Positions 16,959-24,934 of a stretch of 64,000 bases of DNA are shown piece after piece. The stretch covers positions 1 through 64,000 of the forward strand of contig NZ_JAVRHT010000021.1 of the NCBI RefSeq assembly GCF_031846415.1. The letters are read 5' to 3'. This DNA comes from Rubrivirga litoralis. Its GTDB lineage: Bacteria; Bacteroidota; Rhodothermia; Rhodothermales; Rubricoccaceae. Under the pieces are notes generated by a model. It did not search any database. It saw only the letters and a program-made list of their open reading frames with translations, and was not told the origin of the DNA. The translations under genes were made by a program, and so were the position numbers. Within the stretch, counting starts at the first letter, position 1; the number at the start of each line of letters is the position of its first letter.

Positions 16959-17675
16959 ATGAACCACGGAAAGAAGATCCTTAAGATCGGCCGGAACGCC
17001 TCCCACCGGAAGGCGACCCTCGAGTCGATGTCGGCCGCGCTCCTCGAGCACAAGCGGATCACGACCACGTTCGGCAAAGCCAAAGCGCTCCGCCGCTTTG
17101 TCGAGCCCGTCATCACGCGCTCCAAGGACGACTCGACGCACGGGCGCCGGCAGGCCTTCCGCCGGCTCGGCAACAAGGAGGCTGTCAAGACCCTCTACAA
17201 CGAGGTGGCGCCGGCTGTCGGCGACCGACCCGGCGGCTACACGCGCATCGTGAAGCTGGGCCAGCGCGACGGCGACGCGGCTGAGATGGCGATCGTCGAG
17301 CTCGTCGACTTCAACGATGTCCGGCCTGAGGGCGGGGCGGGCTCGAAGCGGAAGACGCGCCGGTCTGGCCGCTCGCGCCGCTCCAGGGGCAACAACGCAG
17401 CCCCGACGGTCCCGGCCGCCGAGGCCAAGGCCCGCGAGGCGGAGGCCCAGGCCGCCCCGCCCGCCGACGCCCCCGCGGGCGCGCCGGAGAGCCAGGAGGC
17501 CGAGGCCGTCGCGTCCAACGCGGCCAACCCGGTCGAGACCGGCAACCCGCAGGTCCCCCAGAGCGGCGACCACCCCGACCACGGGGACGCTGAGCAGGGG
17601 GCGGCGCCGGGCACCGGCGAGCCGCCGCCGGAGGCGGGCGCCGAGAACCAGGGGCGTAGCGGCGACCACCGCTAG
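16959..17675 (+). CDS. rplQ: 50S ribosomal protein L17 with long disordered tail
   Basis: The 238-residue product starts MNHGKKILKIGRNASHRKAT and has the L17 core to about residue 125 (ALLEHKRITTTFGKAKALRRFVEPVIT; GGYTRIVKLGQRDGDAAEMAIVEL). The remaining 110 or so residues begin with a basic stretch (KRKTRRSGRSRRSRG) and continue as Ala/Glu/Pro/Gly-rich sequence. The extension begins at a G-box (about 17331-17341). Bacteroidota L17 are often extended, but to a lesser degree. Last gene of the superoperon. Confidence 0.96.
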   Translation: MNHGKKILKIGRNASHRKATLESMSAALLEHKRITTTFGKAKALRRFVEPVITRSKDDSTHGRRQAFRRLGNKEAVKTLYNEVAPAVGDRPGGYTRIVKLGQRDGDAAEMAIVELVDFNDVRPEGGAGSKRKTRRSGRSRRSRGNNAAPTVPAAEAKAREAEAQAAPPADAPAGAPESQEAEAVASNAANPVETGNPQVPQSGDHPDHGDAEQGAAPGTGEPPPEAGAENQGRSGDHR

Positions 17676-17697
17676 ACCGCCCCGCCCGAACGGTCCC

Positions 17698-17738
17698 CGC
17701 GGGACCCTGCCTTTGCGGCGGGGTCCCGCGTTCAGTTT
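17698..17738 (+). terminator. Rho-independent-type terminator of the ribosomal superoperon
   Basis: CGCGGGACCC (17698-17707) pairs perfectly with GGGTCCCGCG (17721-17730) around a 13-nt loop. TTCAGTTT follows. It lies 23 nt after the rplQ stop, at the end of 30 co-directional genes. The T-run is short but this is the best terminator in the window. Confidence 0.65.
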
Positions 17739-18134
17739 CCACCCCGCCCTCAGGGAGCGGCTCGCGACAGGACTACTCCCTCTCCAGACTCACCGTATGG
17801 GCTTCCGATCTGGATAGAGCACGGCGAGGGCACCGGGGGCGGGGCGGTTGGTTCTCGGGAGTTGGTCCCCGCCCTTGCTCCGTGCTCCTGTCGTCGGGGG
17901 GCGCTCGGGGAAACGTCCGTGGTACACGCTGGCGGCCAGCCCTCGCCGCCCCGCCCTCACGGCGCGTCGAGACGTCGGCGGGCTCGGTGGCTTGTGGGGC
18001 CGCGAAAGGTGGGCGGGGTGGCGGCGCTCGGGCGGGGTGGGAGCCCAGCCGCCCCGCCCGCCACAACTCCGGCGCTCGGGCGTTCAGGCTCGCGACCCCG
18101 CCCGTACAGGACCACCCCGCCCCGCCCGGCGCCC
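17739..18134. other. Non-coding spacer between rplQ and rel
   Basis: This stretch of about 400 bp is very GC-rich and holds about eight G-boxes or partial G-boxes in both orientations. An open frame continues upstream of rel but translates only repeat-derived Arg/Pro/Ala/Gly sequence. I see no gene or RNA here; the rel promoter presumably lies within it. Confidence 0.6.
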
Positions 18135-20450
18135 ATGTTCCAGGCCTCCCAAGAGCTCCACGCCCACCTCGACGGGCTCGTCGTCGCACCCGAGTACGAG
18201 CGCGGGCTCCGCGTGCTCATTGAGCACTGCCGCCGGAACCTGCCGTCGGTGGACGAGGCCATGATCCGGCGAGCGTTCCGGGTCGCGTACTGGGCGCACC
18301 GCGACGACCGCCGGGCGTCCGGCGAGCTCTACATCTCGCACCCGCTCGAGGTCGCGCTCATCGCCGCCAAGGACATCCGCATCGACGACGTGACCGTCGC
18401 GGCGGCCCTCCTCCACGACACGGTCGAGGACACGGACCTCTCGCTGGACCTGCTGCGGAGCGAGTTCGGCGACGAGGTCGCGCAAATCACCGACGGCGTG
18501 ACCAAGATCGGGAGCGTGTTCGAGGACCGCGGGCTGGGCCGGGCCGAGAACGTCCGCAAGCTCATGCTGTCGATGGCGTCGGACGTCCGGGTGATCCTGG
18601 TCAAGTTCGCCGACCGGCTCCACAACATGCGGACGCTGGGGGCGGTCCGGCCGGAGAAGCAGCGGCGGATCGCGGCCGAGACGCAGAACCTGTTCGCCCC
18701 GCTCGCGCACCGCTTCGGACTCCACGAGGTCAAGACGGAGCTCGAGGACCTGTCGCTGAAGTACCTCCAGCCCGAGGCGTTCCAGGAGATCGCGCGCGGG
18801 CTCAACGCCAAGCGCCGCCAGCGCGAGCGGTACGTCGAGCAGTTCGTGGAGCCCATCCGTGCCGAGCTGGAGGAGGGCGGGTTCGACTTCGAGATCTACG
18901 GGCGCCCCAAGAGCATCACGTCCATCTACAACAAGATGCAGCGGCAGGGCGTGTCGCTGGACGAGGTGTACGACCTGTTCGCGATCCGCGTCATCCTCGA
19001 GTCGACGGGGAAAAAGGGCCGCGAAGACTGCTGGCGCGTCTACTCGGCGCTGACGGCGCTCTACCCGCCGGTCACCGACCGCTTCCGCGACTTCCTCTCT
19101 GTCCCCAAGTCGAACGGCTACCAGAGCCTCCACACGACGGTCATCGGGCCGGGCGGGCGGCCGGTCGAGATCCAGATCCGCACGCGCGAGATGCACGAGA
19201 TCGCCGAGCGCGGCGTGGCGGCCCACTGGAAGTACAAGGAGGCCGACCCCGGTGGCGACGGCGCCGCCCCGCCCACCGTGCCCGCCGGCGTGGGCGGGGC
19301 GGCCGGGGCCGGCGACGCCCGCCTCGACGAGATGTACGCGTGGGTCCGCGACCTGCTCGAAACGCCGGCCTCGGGCGACGCCGGCGAGTTCGTGCGCGAG
19401 TTCCAGCTCAACCTGTACGACGAGGAGATCTACGTCTTCACGCCCGGCGGCGACCTCGTGACGTTGCCGCGGGGCGCCACGCCGGTCGACTTCGCGTTCC
19501 AGATCCACACCGAGGTCGGGTTCCACTGCATCGGGGCCAAGGCCGACGGCAAGATGGTCCCGCTCTCGTACGTGCTCCAGTCCGGCGAGCAGGTCGAGAT
19601 CCTGACCTCGAAGCGGCAGACGCCCAATCCGGATTGGGCGGGGTTCGTCGTCACGCACAAGGCGCAGTCGCGCATCCGCCACTGGATCAACGAGCGCCGG
19701 CGGAAGGCCGTCGCCCACGGCCGCGAGCTGCTCGACAAGAAGCTGGCCCGCGCCAAGCTGGCGCCCGACGAGCAGACGATCAACCGGGTCTCGGCGGCGC
19801 TCCGGTTCCCGAACGCTCAGCAGCTGTTCTTCGAGGTCGGCGCGGGCCTCTACGACCCCGACGACTTTGTCGCTGCGCTCCAGAAGGGGAGCGCGCCCGA
19901 GCCCGAGGTCCCGGCCGACGAGGGCGGCGCGTCGCCGGCCCTCCTCGAAGTCGACGCCGTCGACTTCCGCGAGGACGCCCGCGAGCGGGGCGGCGGCCGG
20001 ACCGCGCTCGTCATCGAGGGCGAGCGGCACACGGACCTCGTCGTCGAGTACGCGGCCTGCTGCGGCCCCATCCCCGGCGACGACGTGTTCGGGTTCCTCT
20101 CGCGGACCGGCGCCGTCAACGTCCACCGCCGGTCGTGCAAGAACGCGGCCCACCTCTACGCCGACCACGGCGAGCGCGTGATCCCGGTCGAGTGGAGCCG
20201 CCAGAAGGACGTCCAGTTCTCGTCCACGCTCCGGGTCGTCGGCGAGGACCGGGTCGGCATCGTCAGCGACATGACGGCGGTGATCTCGAAGAGCCTCAAG
20301 ACCAACATCCGCTCGATCACGGTGACGAGCGAAGACGGTATGTTCGAAGGCACGATCGTGCTCTACGTGAGCGACGTCGGACAGCTCAAGCGGATCGTGA
20401 AACGGCTGGGCCGACTCGACGGGATTTACGGCGTTTACCGCGACGATTAG
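18135..20450 (+). CDS. rel: Bifunctional (p)ppGpp synthetase/hydrolase (RelA/SpoT family)
   Basis: It makes and degrades the stringent-response alarmone. The 771-residue product starts MFQASQELHAHLDG at the ATG at 18135. An HD hydrolase domain has the intact LLHDTVEDT motif (about residues 92-100). The synthetase domain contains PKSITSIYNKMQ (about 257) and KSNGYQSLHTTVIG (about 325). A TGS domain starts near 428 (IYVFTPGGDLVTLPRGATPVDFAF) and a C-terminal ACT domain near 700. RFRD in the synthetase loop resembles the RXKD motif of bifunctional enzymes. Residues of about 376-394 (AAPPTVPAGVGGAAGAG) are a linker encoded by an inverted G-box pair. Confidence 0.95.
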   Translation: MFQASQELHAHLDGLVVAPEYERGLRVLIEHCRRNLPSVDEAMIRRAFRVAYWAHRDDRRASGELYISHPLEVALIAAKDIRIDDVTVAAALLHDTVEDTDLSLDLLRSEFGDEVAQITDGVTKIGSVFEDRGLGRAENVRKLMLSMASDVRVILVKFADRLHNMRTLGAVRPEKQRRIAAETQNLFAPLAHRFGLHEVKTELEDLSLKYLQPEAFQEIARGLNAKRRQRERYVEQFVEPIRAELEEGGFDFEIYGRPKSITSIYNKMQRQGVSLDEVYDLFAIRVILESTGKKGREDCWRVYSALTALYPPVTDRFRDFLSVPKSNGYQSLHTTVIGPGGRPVEIQIRTREMHEIAERGVAAHWKYKEADPGGDGAAPPTVPAGVGGAAGAGDARLDEMYAWVRDLLETPASGDAGEFVREFQLNLYDEEIYVFTPGGDLVTLPRGATPVDFAFQIHTEVGFHCIGAKADGKMVPLSYVLQSGEQVEILTSKRQTPNPDWAGFVVTHKAQSRIRHWINERRRKAVAHGRELLDKKLARAKLAPDEQTINRVSAALRFPNAQQLFFEVGAGLYDPDDFVAALQKGSAPEPEVPADEGGASPALLEVDAVDFREDARERGGGRTALVIEGERHTDLVVEYAACCGPIPGDDVFGFLSRTGAVNVHRRSCKNAAHLYADHGERVIPVEWSRQKDVQFSSTLRVVGEDRVGIVSDMTAVISKSLKTNIRSITVTSEDGMFEGTIVLYVSDVGQLKRIVKRLGRLDGIYGVYRDD

Positions 20451-20577
20451 GGGGCGGCGGTATGGGCGGGGCGGGGAGTTCCTGAGCCTATGTGCGGTCC
20501 GCTCCCTGAGCTTGCGCCGGAAGCCCTTGCGATTCAGAACAATCGGGTGAGACCGGCAGGCGCCGGAACACAATAGG

Positions 20578-20585
20578 TACCTTTG
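20578..20585 (+). promoter_or_regulatory. Candidate -7 promoter element before the HU gene
   Basis: TACCTTTG matches the Bacteroidota -7 consensus TAnnTTTG exactly and lies in a locally AT-richer stretch about 125 nt before the HU start. No clear -33 TTTG box is seen 17-21 nt upstream. Confidence 0.4.
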
Positions 20586-20708
20586 GAGCGTTCAGAAGGC
20601 TCAGCAGCTCGGGGCGCGTGCGGGCGCCTCCGGCTGAGTCCCCCGATTCGAGGGCGGCCCGCGGCGCATGTGCACGCGCCGACTCCGCCCCGCCCGACAC
20701 CACCACAC

Positions 20709-21095
20709 ATGAGCTCCCCCGACCGAACCCCCACCCTGACCAAGAAAGACCTGGCGCGCCGCGTGTCCGAGGCCACCGGCGAGCCGCTCTACAAGTGCGA
20801 GCCGTGGGTCCAGGCGACCATCGAGTCGCTCCGCGACATGATGCTCTCGGCCGACCCGGAGGTCCGCGTCGAGCTCCGCGAGTTCGGCGTGTTCGAGGTC
20901 AAGAAGACGAAGGCCAAGCCGAAGGCCCGCAACCCGAAGACGAACGAGACGGTGTTTATTCCGGCCCGCCGGAAGACCCACTTTAAGCCGGGCAAGTACC
21001 TCCGGCAGGAGCTCCAGACGCCGCTCGAAGAGCTGGGCTACGAGATCCCCGAAGGCAGCGCCGACCACCCGAGCCGCCGCGCGAAGGCGGCCTAG
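20709..21095 (+). CDS. HU/IHF-family DNA-binding protein
   Basis: This is a nucleoid-associated DNA-bending protein. The 128-residue product starts MSSPDRTPTLTKKDLARRVS. Residues 10 to about 105 cover the HU fold: TKKDLARRVSEATG, VRVELREFGVFEVKKTKAKPKARNP (DNA-binding arm) and the typical FKPGKYLRQEL near 98. The N-terminus and the 24 or so residue tail are longer than a plain HU of 90 residues. An upstream in-frame ATG at 20583 is rejected. Which HU/IHF subgroup it belongs to is unclear. Confidence 0.92.
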   Translation: MSSPDRTPTLTKKDLARRVSEATGEPLYKCEPWVQATIESLRDMMLSADPEVRVELREFGVFEVKKTKAKPKARNPKTNETVFIPARRKTHFKPGKYLRQELQTPLEELGYEIPEGSADHPSRRAKAA

Positions 21096-21204
21096 CCGCC
21101 CCGCCCGCTGGCGCGTCCGCCCCGCCCCGCACGACCGCGGGGCGGGGCGGCGCCGTTTGGGGGGAGCCCATCCGTGCGCCGTTCGTGGGTCCGCCCCGCC
21201 CGGT

Positions 21205-21227
21205 GGGCGACCGCCGGTCGCCCCTAC
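21205..21227 (-). repeat. GTAG-headed REP-like palindrome
   Basis: On the minus strand: GTAG, then GGGCGACC, GGC loop, GGTCGCCC (an 8-bp perfect stem). The same sequence occurs at 26744 and 33272. It is followed by a 17-bp duplicated stretch (GGCCCCGCCCAGACGCT, at about 21229 and 21246). Confidence 0.75.
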
Positions 21228-21335
21228 GGCCCCGCCCAGACGCTACGGCCCCGCCCAGACGCTGCGGCCCGACGGCGTCGCATGCCATGCCGCACCGTCG
21301 GCCGCCCCGCCCACGCCGAGGGCGGGGTGGGGCAT

Positions 21336-21380
21336 CTTCCGCCTTCCGCCTTCCGCCTTCCGCCTTCCGCCTTCCGCCTT
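21336..21380 (+). repeat. Tandem heptamer array (CTTCCGC)x6 before ruvX
   Basis: Six exact CTTCCGC copies plus CTT lie 3 nt before the ruvX ATG. A G-box (GGGCGGGGTGG) and GGCAT precede it. The same heptamer with the same CAT left flank occurs at 33438. Confidence 0.95.
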
Positions 21381-21383
21381 GCG

Positions 21384-21815
21384 ATGACCGCCCCGCCCCG
21401 CCCCCGCCTTGTCGGCATCGACTACGGCACGCGGCGCGTGGGCGTGGCCGTGGCCGACCCGCTCCGGCTGTTCGCGCGGCCGCTGGGGACGTACCGGCCG
21501 GGCGAGGCGCTGGGCGTGCTCGCCGCGCTCCACGCGAGCGAGGGCATCGAGGTCGCCGTCGTCGGGTGGCCGCTGCTCGTGGACGGCGCGGAGGGCAAGG
21601 CCGTCGACCGCGTGCGGCCGTTTATCGGGCGGCTGAAAAAGGCGGTCCCGGGCATCCGCGTCGAGGTCCAGGACGAGCACGGGTCGTCGAAGCGGGCGCT
21701 CGCGGACCTCGTCGAGGCCGGCGTGCCACGCGGCCGCCGGCGCGGCGCGCTCGACGCGGCGGCCGCGTGCGTGATCCTGGACGACTGGCTCGCCGAGGGC
21801 GGGGAGGCCGTGTGA
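21384..21815 (+). CDS. ruvX: Holliday-junction resolvase-like RuvX (YqgF)
   Basis: This is an RNase H-fold nuclease family, implicated in pre-16S rRNA 5' end processing and possibly junction resolution. The 143-residue product starts MTAPPRPRLVGIDYGTRRVG at the ATG at 21384, right after the CTTCCGC array. Catalytic Asp is seen in GIDYGTRRVGVAV (residue about 12), followed by VVGWPLLVDGAEG, then VEVQDEHGSSKRA (motif Glu) and DAAAACVILDDWL (last acid). Normal length. Translation from 21174 would include the repeat and is rejected. Confidence 0.93.
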   Translation: MTAPPRPRLVGIDYGTRRVGVAVADPLRLFARPLGTYRPGEALGVLAALHASEGIEVAVVGWPLLVDGAEGKAVDRVRPFIGRLKKAVPGIRVEVQDEHGSSKRALADLVEAGVPRGRRRGALDAAAACVILDDWLAEGGEAV

Positions 21816-21884
21816 AAGGGCGGGGCGGGGCGGCTCCCGGCCGCTCCTCGCGCGTTGTGTCCGCCACGCCCTCCGACTCCTGCT

Positions 21885-22466
21885 TTGATCCTCCCGATCT
21901 ACGCCTACGGCCAGCCCGTCCTCCGCGACCGCGCGGCGCCCATCGAGGCCGACAGCCCCGAGCTCCAGACGCTCCTCGACGACATGATCGAGACCATGCG
22001 CGGGGCGAACGGGGCGGGCCTCGCGGCGCCTCAGGTCGGGCGCGCGCTCCGCGTGTTCGTCGCCGACCTCTCGTCGTACGCCGACGACCTCGCGCGCGAC
22101 AACGGCGGCGAGGTGCCCGACTACGCCCGCGGCCCGCTCGTGCTCATCAACCCCGAGATCGTGGTCGACGAGGCGTGCGACGACGTGGACGCCGAGGAGG
22201 GGTGCCTGTCCATCCCCGACCTCCGCGAGACCGTGTGGCGGCCGGACCGGCTCCGCGTGCGGTTCCTCGACCGCCACTTCGAGCCGCAGGAGCTCGACGC
22301 CGAGGGGCCGCTCGCGCGCGTGGTCCAGCACGAGCTCGACCACCTCGACGGGGTCCTCTACCTCGACCACCTCTCGCCGCTCCGCCGGCGGCTCCTCCAG
22401 CGCCGCCTGAAGGCCATCGCCCGCGGCGACGTCGAGACCGATTACCCGCTCGCGTTCGCCGAATAA
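21885..22466 (+). CDS. def: Peptide deformylase
   Basis: This metalloenzyme removes formyl groups from nascent peptides and acts before map. From the TTG at 21885 the product is 193 residues, starting (M)ILPIYAYGQPVLRDRA, which is how Bacteroidota Def usually begin; a TTG at 21855 is the other option. All three motifs are intact: GAGLAAPQVG (about residues 45-54), EEGCLSIP (metal Cys, about 105) and HELDHLDG (HEXXH variant, about 148). No ATG is available, so the start is non-standard. Confidence 0.95.
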   Translation: MILPIYAYGQPVLRDRAAPIEADSPELQTLLDDMIETMRGANGAGLAAPQVGRALRVFVADLSSYADDLARDNGGEVPDYARGPLVLINPEIVVDEACDDVDAEEGCLSIPDLRETVWRPDRLRVRFLDRHFEPQELDAEGPLARVVQHELDHLDGVLYLDHLSPLRRRLLQRRLKAIARGDVETDYPLAFAE

Positions 22467-22577
22467 CGCCGCTCCGCCCGCGCGAGGGCGGGGCGGTCAG
22501 GAAAGACCGGGGCGCCCCCGAGGCCGGACCTCCGCCCCGCCGCTCGGGGTAGGACCGCTCCACACACCTACGATCTG

Positions 22578-22814
22578 ATGGCCGATCTCTCCACCAAGAA
22601 GGACCCCCTCCACCTCCGCGACGAGCGCCCCGACTACGTCGAGGACAAGGTGGGCGAGGACAACGAGGACGGCGTGGACTACTCCGAGGAGGTCCCGCCC
22701 CAGGTCAACGCCGGCCCGCAGGACCCCGGCTCGCTCGGCGTCGACAAGCCGACGGTCGAGCTGGACGAAGAGAAGGTGCGGCAGGCCGAGCGCGAGGGGA
22801 AGGGGTACCAGTAG
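22578..22814 (+). CDS. Small acidic hypothetical protein
   Basis: The 78-residue product starts MADLSTKKDPLHLRDERPDY, is rich in Asp, Glu and Pro, has no hydrophobic segment and no motif I recognise. The frame is open from an ATG with a plausible position behind def and its own G-box-containing spacer. Probably soluble and disordered. Function unknown. Confidence 0.6.
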   Translation: MADLSTKKDPLHLRDERPDYVEDKVGEDNEDGVDYSEEVPPQVNAGPQDPGSLGVDKPTVELDEEKVRQAEREGKGYQ

Positions 22815-22892
22815 AGTCCGGTGGCCCGTCTGCCGCCCACCGCCCCGCCCGCGCTCGTGGGCGGGGCGGTGGCGTTTCGGGGCGGGGCGGCG

Positions 22893-23708
22893 TCAGGCGC
22901 GGCGGGCGCGGAGGTGGGCGGCGGCGCGTTGGCCCCGAGCCGCGATCACGCGGTATGCCCTGACTGCGAGGCCGGGCGCGGCGTTCATCAGCTTGGCCGA
23001 CGCCGCGTTGGGTAGGCACGCCTCGACGGGCCGGTCGCGGAGCACGTCCTGGAGGAGCGTCGAGACCTGCCCGGTCGTGAGCGGGGTGCCCGTCAGAAAC
23101 GTCACGGCCGCCTCGTCGCGGTCGATCTGGTCGTCGAGCATCTGCGTGTCGACCACGCCCGGGCACACGGTGCTGACGGCCACGCCCCGTTCCCTCAGCT
23201 CGCACGCGATCGAGACGGAGAACCCGCGGACGGCGTGCTTTGTGGCGCCGTAGATCGCGTTGCCCGGCGTGTACGCGATGCCGGCCAGCGACGCCATGTT
23301 GACGATGTGGCCCCACCCCTGGGACACCATCTGCTCGGCGGCCACCTTCGACCCGTAGAGCACGCCCTTCACGTTGACGTCGACCTGGAGGTCGATCTGG
23401 CGGTCGTCGATCTCCCAGATCCATCCCGGCGTGAGGACGCCGGCGATGTTGCAGACGGCGTCGATCCGACCGTGCTCCTCGACCACCCCGCCCACGACGT
23501 CGCGCCACGCGGCGAGACTAGACACGTCGAGCCGCCGGAGTTGGGCGGGCGTGTCGCCGAAGGCGGCCTCCAGCCCGTCCAGGTCGAGGTCGCACAGGAC
23601 GAGGCGGCGGTCGCCTTCGGCGAGCAGGTCGCGGGCGAACTGGCGGGCGATCCCGTTCGCGGCGCCCGTAATGAGCGTGACGGCGGGGCCGTGGGGGCGG
23701 GGCGGCAT
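22893..23708 (-). CDS. Short-chain dehydrogenase/reductase
   Basis: This is an NAD(P)-dependent oxidoreductase of the classical SDR family; the substrate cannot be told. The 271-residue product starts MPPRPHGPAVTLITGAANGI. It shows the cofactor motif TGAANGIARQFA (about residues 14-25), NIAG near 90, an active-site Ser in VNMASLAG, and YGATKHA (catalytic Tyr-xxx-Lys, about 162). It also has CPGVVDT, typical of the family. The start at 23708 is the only ATG before the Rossmann motif. It is convergent with the small acidic gene and divergent from the ZIP gene. Confidence 0.9.
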   Translation of the reverse strand: MPPRPHGPAVTLITGAANGIARQFARDLLAEGDRRLVLCDLDLDGLEAAFGDTPAQLRRLDVSSLAAWRDVVGGVVEEHGRIDAVCNIAGVLTPGWIWEIDDRQIDLQVDVNVKGVLYGSKVAAEQMVSQGWGHIVNMASLAGIAYTPGNAIYGATKHAVRGFSVSIACELRERGVAVSTVCPGVVDTQMLDDQIDRDEAAVTFLTGTPLTTGQVSTLLQDVLRDRPVEACLPNAASAKLMNAAPGLAVRAYRVIAARGQRAAAHLRARRA

Positions 23709-23889
23709 GGGCAGCGGGGGCGGGTGATCGTCCAGAATAGGGCGGGGTGGAGGACCGGGAATGCCCGCCCCGCCCGGGAGCTTCACGCGGCCGCGCGGGC
23801 GGGGCGGGAGCCGTTTCCGCCCGCGCGCGTGTCCGTACGATGTGCCGCCCCGCCCCCGTCGAGGGCGCCTCCACCCCGCCCTCCCCATT

Positions 23890-24714
23890 ATGCCCGCTTG
23901 GGCCGCCGCCCTGCTCTCCGTCTTCGGCCTGTCACTCGTGTCGCTGGCCGGCGCGCTCACGCTGTCGCTGAAAAAAGGGCGCCTGGAGCGGGTCATCTTC
24001 CTGCTCGTCTCGTTCGCCGTCGGCGCCATGCTGGGCGGGGCGCTCCTCCACCTCATCCCCGAGTCGTACGAGGCGTTCGGCGGCGGACCCGAGACCGGCC
24101 TGCTCGTGCTGGCGGGCGTGCTGTCCTTTTTCGTCCTCGAGAAGTTCCTGCACTGGCGCCACCAACACGGGGCGCCCGAGGCCATCGCCGGGGCCACGGG
24201 CCACGCGCACCACCCCGCCCACGGGGCGCCGGGCGGGGCGGCCGGCAGTGCGGAGGGCGGGGCGGCCCCGTTCGCGCTCGTCGCGCTGGCGGGGAGCGTG
24301 GCGCACAACCTGATCGACGGGGCGGTCGTGGCCGCGGCCTACCTCGTCTCGATCCCCACAGGCGTGGTCACGACGCTGGCCGTGATGCTCCACGAGATCC
24401 CGCAGGAGATCGGCAACTTCGGCGTGCTCGTCTACGGCGGCTACGCGCCGCGGAAGGCGCTCCTGTACAACTTCGCCGCCGGCCTCGTCGGGCTCGTCGG
24501 CGCGGGCCTCGTGCTCCTGCTCGGCTCGCGCGTCGACGGCCTGGCCGACGGGCTCCTGCCGGTCACGGCCGGCGCGTTCCTCTACATCGCCGGCAGCGAC
24601 CTCATCCCCGAGCTCAACCGCCGCCACAGCTACCCGGCGTCGAAGGCGGTCGGCCAGCTCGTGATGATGGTGCTCGGCATCGCGCTGATGGCGCTGCCGC
24701 TGGTGTGGGAATGA
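23890..24714 (+). CDS. ZIP-family metal transporter
   Basis: This is an inner-membrane divalent-metal importer (zinc, iron or similar). The 274-residue product has 7-8 hydrophobic segments. It has the TM4 motif HNLIDGAVVAA and the TM5 motif HEIPQEIGNFGVLVYGG (about residues 139 and 168), which form the metal site. A histidine-rich loop (HWRHQHG ... GHAHHPAHG, about 92-115) lies between TM3 and TM4 and is partly G-box-encoded. The ATG at 23890 immediately precedes the first TM segment. It is convergent with the epimerase gene. Confidence 0.92.
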   Translation: MPAWAAALLSVFGLSLVSLAGALTLSLKKGRLERVIFLLVSFAVGAMLGGALLHLIPESYEAFGGGPETGLLVLAGVLSFFVLEKFLHWRHQHGAPEAIAGATGHAHHPAHGAPGGAAGSAEGGAAPFALVALAGSVAHNLIDGAVVAAAYLVSIPTGVVTTLAVMLHEIPQEIGNFGVLVYGGYAPRKALLYNFAAGLVGLVGAGLVLLLGSRVDGLADGLLPVTAGAFLYIAGSDLIPELNRRHSYPASKAVGQLVMMVLGIALMALPLVWE

Positions 24715-24725
24715 GCGGAGGGGGC

Positions 24726-24934
24726 AGGTAGAGCGAGAGAGCGGGAAGAGAGAGCGGGAAGAGAGAGCGCGGGAAGAGCAGGTCGGGTGCCCGCCCGCCC
24801 CGCTCGCGTGCGAGGGCGGGGCGGGAGCCGTGCGTGGAGGAGCAGAAAGCCTTGACCCGCCTCGCCCCCGTCAACAGGTTGCTCTACCTGCTCTACCTGC
24901 TCTACCTGCTCTACCTGCTCTACCTGCTCTACCT
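24726..24934. repeat. Inverted repeat arms with a 9-bp array at the ZIP/epimerase convergence
   Basis: Just after the ZIP stop is a purine arm: AGGTAGAGC (24726-24734) and three near-copies of GAGAGAGCGGGAA. After G-boxes in the middle, (GCTCTACCT)x6 runs 24881-24934. GCTCTACCT is the exact reverse complement of AGGTAGAGC. Read on the minus strand, each 9-bp unit contains an in-frame TAG for the epimerase gene. Confidence 0.9.

Noticed and set aside
17739..18134. Possible tRNA or small RNA between rplQ and rel
   Set aside because: I found no cloverleaf, TTC-arm or anticodon pattern, only G-boxes and GC-rich sequence.
18084..20573. 829-codon open frame on the minus strand across rel
   Set aside because: An antisense shadow of rel caused by GC-rich third codon positions; the translation is Arg/Val/Asp/His-biased with no family motif, whereas rel is complete on the plus strand.
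21855..21884. Upstream TTG of def at 21855 as the start
   Set aside because: It would add about 10 Pro/Arg-rich residues, while the TTG at 21885 gives the usual ILPIYAYG beginning; not excluded by sequence alone.
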